Assembly: GCA_023398295.1 (NCBI GenBank)
Contig: JAEWSL010000024.1
Span: 1-18,642, forward strand
Source of the DNA: Elusimicrobiota bacterium
GTDB taxonomy: Bacteria; Elusimicrobiota; Elusimicrobia; Elusimicrobiales; Elusimicrobiaceae
Length of the DNA stretch: 18,642 nucleotides
Direction: 5' to 3'
Of this stretch, positions 14,534-18,642 are shown in pieces; position 1 is the stretch's first letter, and every line of letters begins with the position of its first letter. Below the pieces are notes generated by a model that worked only from the letters and a program-made list of their open reading frames with translations, made no database searches and was not told where the DNA came from. The position numbers were made by a program, and so were the translations under genes.

Positions 14534-14574
14534 AATAATAAGAAAGACCGAGAAATTAAAAAAGGAGAACGAAA

Positions 14575-15579
14575 ATGAAGAAACAGATAGTCGTGACGCT
14601 CGTCGCAGCTTTGCTTTCCGTCAATGCATTTTGTCTTCCCGCTTTCAGTCTTGAAGGCATGGAAGAGGCAGGTAAAAAAATAGGGGCGGAACTGGAAAAA
14701 CTTAAACAAAAACAAGCTACGACAGATCCCCATTTTAACGAAGTCTTTGAGCAGCATAAGGGCATTCTTGTGGAAGGCTGCGGCTTAAAAGATTTCTACA
14801 ACGGCAGGAAAGAACTCGTTTACGAAAATATCAAGTTTACCTCGGTTTACAACAAAGCTGCCGGTAATTATAATATCGTTTGGACGACGCCCAAAACTGA
14901 CGCTTACGACCAAGTAATCGTAGCCAAAGATATGGACGCGCATAATTACCACAGCGTCAACCTCAATGCGCGCATGGATTTCAAGAAAAATGGCAAGACG
15001 GTAAAAACCTCTATTGTGACCTTAATTATGATAGATGACGAAGAATATCATAAATATCCCGCCTACGGCTATCAGGAACCCGTTTATTCCGCCGTTGCAA
15101 ACGAGGCGCCTAAATATCAAGTCTGCGATATTTGCGGCGGCGACGGCTATCACTGCGATTGCAATCCCGAGTACATAAGCGGTAAACTTGCAAAAGACGC
15201 GGGCTTAAACTCCGTACCCAAAATCTATAAAAACGACGAGGTCGTAATCCACTTTGAAAAGAACGATAAAGGCGATATTTCTTACAATCTCTTAAAGAAA
15301 CCCTCCTTTAATAAAGCTGAAGTGAGCCTCGCCGTAGAAAAAACGCAGGATCCCCACTTTATTAAGGTTTTGGCAAACGTCAAGATTTACAACGGCTCCA
15401 AAACTGTACAGAGCGAAAGCATCGTAATCGGCAATATCAGCGACCAGGAGTTCTTTGAAAAAGCCGCTTACAAATCTTTCCAGAGCAAAGATAATTACAC
15501 CTTTACCCCCGCCGAGCCCTGCGGTAAATGCGCTTCCTGCAAAGCGGGCGACACCATGCACTGCACCGGCGCGAAATAA
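14575..15579 (+). CDS. Secreted two-repeat protein with two cysteine clusters, unknown function
   Basis: A protein of 334 aa. AAAGGAG lies seven bases before ATG 14575. A signal peptide covers about 1-25 (cleavage likely after 'AFS'), then a Lys/Glu helix (26-48). Two copies of one domain follow, about 98-166 and 236-303: 'NYNI...NARMDFKKNGKTVKTSIV...DDEEYHKYPAY' against 'SYNL...ANVKIYNGSKTVQSESIV...SDQEFFEKAAY'. Each copy is followed by a cysteine cluster: C184, C187, C194 and C196 in 'CDICGGDGYHCDC', and C316, C319, C322 and C330 in 'CGKCASCKAGDTMHC'. The first contains C-x2-C-x-G-x-G, the DnaJ zinc-finger unit, which is unusual in an exported protein. The clusters could bind zinc or form disulfides. 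I recognise no named family. It has its own promoter and terminator and so is probably monocistronic. Confidence 0.8.
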   Translation: MKKQIVVTLVAALLSVNAFCLPAFSLEGMEEAGKKIGAELEKLKQKQATTDPHFNEVFEQHKGILVEGCGLKDFYNGRKELVYENIKFTSVYNKAAGNYNIVWTTPKTDAYDQVIVAKDMDAHNYHSVNLNARMDFKKNGKTVKTSIVTLIMIDDEEYHKYPAYGYQEPVYSAVANEAPKYQVCDICGGDGYHCDCNPEYISGKLAKDAGLNSVPKIYKNDEVVIHFEKNDKGDISYNLLKKPSFNKAEVSLAVEKTQDPHFIKVLANVKIYNGSKTVQSESIVIGNISDQEFFEKAAYKSFQSKDNYTFTPAEPCGKCASCKAGDTMHCTGAK

Positions 15580-15604
15580 ACACTATAAAGTTTTAGCGAT
15601 GCAA

Positions 15605-15634
15605 AAAAGCCCCCTCTTTTAAGCGGGGGCTTTT
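15605..15634. terminator. Bidirectional rho-independent terminator
   Basis: A perfect 10-bp inverted repeat, AAAAGCCCCC (15605-15614) and GGGGGCTTTT (15625-15634), with a 10-base loop and two more A's on the left. It lies between convergent genes: the secreted-protein gene ending at 15579 and rmlC ending at 15674. The arms match the core of the terminator at 6571-6602. Confidence 0.88.
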
Positions 15635-15673
15635 GTATGGCTTGGAAAACAACAGGCGTTGAAAGCGAGCCGT

Positions 15674-16231
15674 CTAAAAACAAGGATTATTTTTATACTC
15701 TGCAAAAGAGGGCAGCATCAAATCCTTTGAGGATAAAATAGCTTCCTTTATTTCAATTTGCCAATTTATACTGAGGGTTTTATCGTTGAAAATTATGCCC
15801 CCTTCGCTTTGCGGGTTATAAAAATTATCGCATTTATAGAAGACCTGCGCCCCGCCTTTTGATATAACCGCCATGCCGTGCGCAAAGCCGCGCGGAATAA
15901 AAAGCTGTTTATTGTTTTTTGCGCTTAACTCCAGCCCGAAGTATTTGCCGAAAGTAGGGCTGTTAAAACGCAGGTCTACGGTTACGTCGTAAATTGTGCC
16001 CGAAGCTACGCGCATCAGCTTTGCCTGCGCGTAGGGCGGCTTTTGATAATGAAGCCCGCGGATTACGCCGAAGGCGGAATAATTTTCATTATCCTGCACG
16101 AAGTCAACGGCCGCCGCCGCCTGGGAAAAAAGGGTTTTATTGTAAGACTCAAAAAAGCGGCCGCGAGCGTCTTCAAAAATTTGCGGCTCTATTATCAGCA
16201 GGCCTTCAAAAGGCGTTTTAAGAACTTTCAT
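15674..16231 (-). CDS. rmlC: dTDP-4-dehydrorhamnose 3,5-epimerase (RmlC)
   Basis: A protein of 185 aa, the usual length. It epimerises dTDP-4-keto-6-deoxyglucose at C3 and C5 in dTDP-L-rhamnose synthesis. The cupin signature is clear: 'FEDARGRFFESY' (19-30), 'VIRGLHYQ' (56-63) with catalytic-base H61, 'GTIYDVTVDLR' (78-88), 'FIPRGFAHGM' (111-120) and 'FYKCDNFYNPQSEGGI' (131-146) with the conserved Tyr residues 132 and 138. The start overlaps the rmlA stop by 4 nt (ATGA), so translation is coupled. The gene ends at the bidirectional terminator 15605-15634. rmlB and rmlD are not in this window, so the pathway must be completed elsewhere. Confidence 0.95.
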   Translation of the reverse strand: MKVLKTPFEGLLIIEPQIFEDARGRFFESYNKTLFSQAAAAVDFVQDNENYSAFGVIRGLHYQKPPYAQAKLMRVASGTIYDVTVDLRFNSPTFGKYFGLELSAKNNKQLFIPRGFAHGMAVISKGGAQVFYKCDNFYNPQSEGGIIFNDKTLSINWQIEIKEAILSSKDLMLPSFAEYKNNPCF

Positions 16232-17100
16232 TTTCCCCCCTTGTCCGCTAAAGCCAAGAGATATCGCCCGTAAGAAGTAAGCCCCATCTTGCGGCCCTGC
16301 GCGCGCAGGATTTTTTTATTTATCCAGCCGTTGTTAAAAGCAATTTCCTCAAGGCAGCCCAGACGTATGTTTTTGCGTTTTTGCATAGCCTCCACAAACT
16401 CGCTTGCGCGCACTAAATCGCCGTGGGTGCCGCCGTCAAGCCAGCGCGCGTTTTTCGGCAGGTAATTAACGGTAAGTTCTCCGCGCTTTAGATAGGCGTT
16501 GTTGATATCGGTAATTTCAAGCTCGCCGCGTTTGGAAGGCTTTAGCTTTTGCGCGATTTTTACGACGTCGTTATCATAAAAGTAAAGCCCTGTCACCGCC
16601 CATGGCGAGAGGGGCTTTTGAGGTTTTTCCTCAATATTTAGAGCTTTGCCGTTTTTAATTTGCAGCACGCCGTAAGCCTGCGGATTTTGCACGCGGCAGC
16701 CAAAAATATGCGCGCCCTTTTTAAGTTCGCCGCATTTCTTGAGCATTTGCGGCAGGCCGCGCGCATAAAAAATATTGTCCCCCAAAATAAGGCAGACTTT
16801 ATCTTTACCTATAAACCTGCGCGCCAGCACAAAAGCCTGCGCTATGCCGCGCGGCTGCGGCTGGGCTCTGTAGGAAAACTTTGCCCCGTACTGCGCGCCG
16901 CTTCCCAAAAGACATCTAAACAGCGGCAAATCGCGCGGAGTAGAAATTATCATAATATCTCGTATTTGCGCGCGCAGCAACGTGGCCAGGGGATAAAAGA
17001 CCATAGGCTTATCATAGACGGGTAATAGCTGTTTGGACACGCCGAGCGTAGCCGGATATAAACGCGAGCCAAGGCCGCCCGCAAGCACGATGCCTTTCAT
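16228..17100 (-). CDS. rmlA: Glucose-1-phosphate thymidylyltransferase (RmlA)
   Basis: A protein of 290 aa, the normal size. It makes dTDP-glucose from dTTP and glucose-1-phosphate, the first step to dTDP-L-rhamnose and other deoxysugars. Motifs: 'GIVLAGGLGSRLYPAT' (3-18), 'SKQLLPVYDKP' (22-32), 'LILGDNIFY' (104-112) with metal ligand D108, 'NIEEKPQKP' (155-163), 'AVTGLYFYDNDVV' (168-180), 'RGELEITDIN' (191-200) and 'WLDGGTHGDLV' (220-230) with the second metal ligand D222. Small deviations are GSRL for GTRL and GGTH for the usual TGTH; neither removes a catalytic residue. AAGGGG supports the ATG. It lies 43 nt after the MFS gene and overlaps rmlC by 4 nt. Confidence 0.95.
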   Translation of the reverse strand: MKGIVLAGGLGSRLYPATLGVSKQLLPVYDKPMVFYPLATLLRAQIRDIMIISTPRDLPLFRCLLGSGAQYGAKFSYRAQPQPRGIAQAFVLARRFIGKDKVCLILGDNIFYARGLPQMLKKCGELKKGAHIFGCRVQNPQAYGVLQIKNGKALNIEEKPQKPLSPWAVTGLYFYDNDVVKIAQKLKPSKRGELEITDINNAYLKRGELTVNYLPKNARWLDGGTHGDLVRASEFVEAMQKRKNIRLGCLEEIAFNNGWINKKILRAQGRKMGLTSYGRYLLALADKGGK

Positions 17101-17143
17101 AAATCCCCTTTAATACTTCTTAAAATTTACAGGCATAAAGCGT

Positions 17144-18478
17144 TTAAGCCTGTTTGGTTTCTTTTATCGTATTGTCCTTAACAAAAGTCATACAGAAAGC
17201 CGCGATAAGAAGGCTTAGGCCGCCAAGGCCCACGGCCGCAATCGCGCTGCCGCCCAAAAGATGTTTCATTATCGGGCCGAAAAACAAATTGACGCAGATT
17301 TGCGGTATGACGATAAAGAAGTTAAATACGCCCATGTAAAAACCCATTTTCTCGGGAGGCAGGGCGTTGGATAAAAGCGCGTAAGGCATTGATAAAATGC
17401 TGCTCCACGCTATGCCTATGCATATCATAGGAAATATAAGGCCCATTTTGGTAAATTGGAAACCAAATAAAGTAAGTCCTAGAGAGGCAAGTCCCAGACC
17501 GCCTATTATAAGACATATTATATGTATAGCCTTAGCCGAGAATTTTGTCGTAAGCCACAAAAGCGCAAATGAGAAGACAAAGGCCACCCCGTTGTAAATG
17601 CCAAAGCAGCTGCTGCCCCAGTTTGCCGCTTCTTCATATGCGGGAGTGCCGGGCGCCGCGTGGAACACGGCCTGCGCCGCCCCGACGGCGAAATAAACCC
17701 ACATTATCATAAAAGCCGCCCAGGTAAAGAACTGCACCCAGGCAAGACGTTTCATCGTCTGGGGCATGCTTATAAAGGCCTGCCACATTTCCTTTAAGGT
17801 TTTTGAAACGGAAAAGGACTGTTTTTGCATTTCTTTGAACTTTTCCATATCTGCGGGCGGATATTCCGGCGTGGTCTTAATAGTGATTATAATTGCGCTT
17901 AAGAGCACTATTGCGCCTATATAAAAGGAATACTTAACGGTGTTTGGAATGTGGCCCAAAGGCGCTTCAATGCTGACGCCGGCCGCGGCAAGCATCTGCG
18001 GCAGGAAGGAAGCTATTACCGCGCCCGCGCCTATCATGACGCTTTGCATGGCGTATCCGGTTTTGCGCTGCCGCTCGGGCAGGATATCGCCGACGAACGC
18101 GCGGAAAGGCTCCATACTTATATTAACCGAGCTGTCTAAAATCCAAAGGGCTATGACGGCCATCCAAATTGCGCTTGCCTGCGGCATTGCAATTAAAGCA
18201 AACGCGCTGAAAATAGCGCCGCCTAAAAAATAAGGCCGCCTGCGGCCGAGGCGGCACCATGTCCTGTCGCTGAAAAAGCCCACCAGCGGCTGGATAAGAA
18301 GCCCCGTTATCGGCGCGGCCAGCCATAAAAGAGGGATTTGCGCTTCGTCTGCGCCGAGGCGGGCGTAAATAGTGCTCATATTGCCCATCTGCAAAGCCCA
18401 GCCGAATTGTATGCCGAAAAATCCCAAACACATGTACATTATTTGTAACAGATTTTTGCGTTCGTATTCCTGTTGCAT
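17144..18478 (-). CDS. MFS sugar transporter, SLC45/sucrose-symporter (GPH-like) type
   Basis: A protein of 444 aa with about twelve membrane segments. The first cytoplasmic loop has 'GFFSDRTWCRLGRRRPYFLG' (67-86), the form typical of sucrose/maltose proton symporters of the SUT/SLC45 group, and 'EPFRAFVGDILPERQRKTGY' (123-142) fits the same group. The N-terminus 'LGFFGIQFGWALQMGNMSTI' (18-37) also matches their first helix. The likely role is proton-coupled uptake of a disaccharide or glucoside; the actual sugar is unknown. AGGAGA precedes the ATG, and an extended -10 promoter lies just upstream. The rmlA gene follows after 43 nt on the same strand with its own ribosome site and no terminator between, so the three genes may share a transcript. 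Confidence 0.88.
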   Translation of the reverse strand: MQQEYERKNLLQIMYMCLGFFGIQFGWALQMGNMSTIYARLGADEAQIPLLWLAAPITGLLIQPLVGFFSDRTWCRLGRRRPYFLGGAIFSAFALIAMPQASAIWMAVIALWILDSSVNISMEPFRAFVGDILPERQRKTGYAMQSVMIGAGAVIASFLPQMLAAAGVSIEAPLGHIPNTVKYSFYIGAIVLLSAIIITIKTTPEYPPADMEKFKEMQKQSFSVSKTLKEMWQAFISMPQTMKRLAWVQFFTWAAFMIMWVYFAVGAAQAVFHAAPGTPAYEEAANWGSSCFGIYNGVAFVFSFALLWLTTKFSAKAIHIICLIIGGLGLASLGLTLFGFQFTKMGLIFPMICIGIAWSSILSMPYALLSNALPPEKMGFYMGVFNFFIVIPQICVNLFFGPIMKHLLGGSAIAAVGLGGLSLLIAAFCMTFVKDNTIKETKQA

Positions 18479-18501
18479 AATAAATCTCCTGTTTTTCTTT
18501 T

Positions 18502-18510
18502 ATTATATCA
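18502..18510 (-). promoter_or_regulatory. Extended -10 promoter of the MFS-rmlA-rmlC unit
   Basis: On the minus strand TGATATAAT matches the extended -10 consensus exactly. Transcription would start near 18495, leaving a leader of about 17 nt with the AGGAGA ribosome site before ATG 18478. The -35 region is only CCTTTT-like. The identical nine bases serve tRNA-Val at 12551-12559. Confidence 0.55.
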
Positions 18511-18538
18511 CAAAAAAATCATAAAAAAGGGCATAAAT

Positions 18539-18570
18539 AAAAAAGCCTTCCCCGAGAGGAAAGCTTTTTT
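18539..18570. terminator. Rho-independent terminator, active on either strand
   Basis: Left arm AAAAAAGCCTTCC (18539-18551) and right arm GGAAAGCTTTTTT (18558-18570) form a stem with one C-A mismatch and a 6-base loop. T-runs occur on both sides. No plus-strand gene ends here, so it most likely ends a minus-strand gene entering from the right edge and isolates the MFS promoter. The remaining bases 18571-18642 hold no gene I can support. Confidence 0.75.
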
Positions 18571-18642
18571 TTAGCGAACAGTTAATTTAGTATATCAAAA
18601 AAAACAGCTAGGCCGCAAGGGACTTTTGGGGTAGTCTTGTAT

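Noticed and set aside
1..18642. CRISPR array, insertion sequence, defence island or toxin-antitoxin system
   Set aside because: I saw no regularly spaced repeats, transposase, terminal inverted repeats or recognisable toxin/antitoxin pair; gene content is envelope and transport.

Overview
The window looks like a chromosomal stretch from a Gram-negative (didermic) bacterium of moderate GC. Envelope genes point that way: dTDP-rhamnose synthesis (rmlA, rmlC), a membrane-anchored polysaccharide deacetylase next to a WaaE-like glycosyltransferase, an OpgB/LTA-synthase-type phosphoglycerol transferase pair, and a lipoprotein. The style of the proteins (RDD protein with a pilin-like tail, repeated A-rich/GCCCCC terminators, tRNA without encoded CCA) fits a gut-type Elusimicrobiota or similar lineage. 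That is an impression, not something the sequence proves. I see no transposase, phage gene, CRISPR array or plasmid function.

Layout. (1) 1-6603, plus strand: the 3' part of a RecB-family Fe-S nuclease, then two tandem paralogous membrane sulfatase-fold enzymes and an FGGY carbohydrate kinase. The last three genes overlap by 8 and 11 nt and so look translationally coupled; a strong bidirectional terminator closes the block. (2) 6659-9613, minus strand: a five-gene operon of RDD/pilin-like membrane protein, CYTH triphosphate-tunnel protein, small membrane protein, TauE/SafE-type exporter and a 57-aa 2[4Fe-4S] ferredoxin. (3) 9766-12508, plus strand: a divergent DAACS-family symporter, a GT2 glycosyltransferase and a CE4 polysaccharide deacetylase. 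(4) 12592-14445: tRNA-Val(UAC), a small secreted/membrane protein, a convergent lipoprotein that may be leaderless, and a divergent macro-domain protein. (5) 14575-15579: a secreted protein built from two copies of one domain, each followed by a cysteine cluster. (6) 15674-18478, minus strand: an SLC45/sucrose-type MFS transporter, rmlA and rmlC, with terminators at both ends.

How the genes may work together. The 1120-6491 block suggests transfer of phosphoglycerol (or a similar polyol phosphate) to periplasmic or surface glycans, with the kinase supplying or recycling the phosphorylated polyol. Both transferases have Ser where the family normally has the Thr nucleophile, and the kinase lacks one glycerol-contacting Glu, so the substrate may not be classical. 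The GT2/deacetylase pair and rmlA/rmlC also belong to envelope glycan synthesis. The RDD-CYTH-TSUP-ferredoxin operon has no function I can name.

The observations most worth following are the doubled cysteine-cluster secreted protein, the paired Ser-nucleophile phosphoglycerol transferases with the odd kinase, the symporter lacking a key sodium-site Asp, and the candidate leaderless lipoprotein.
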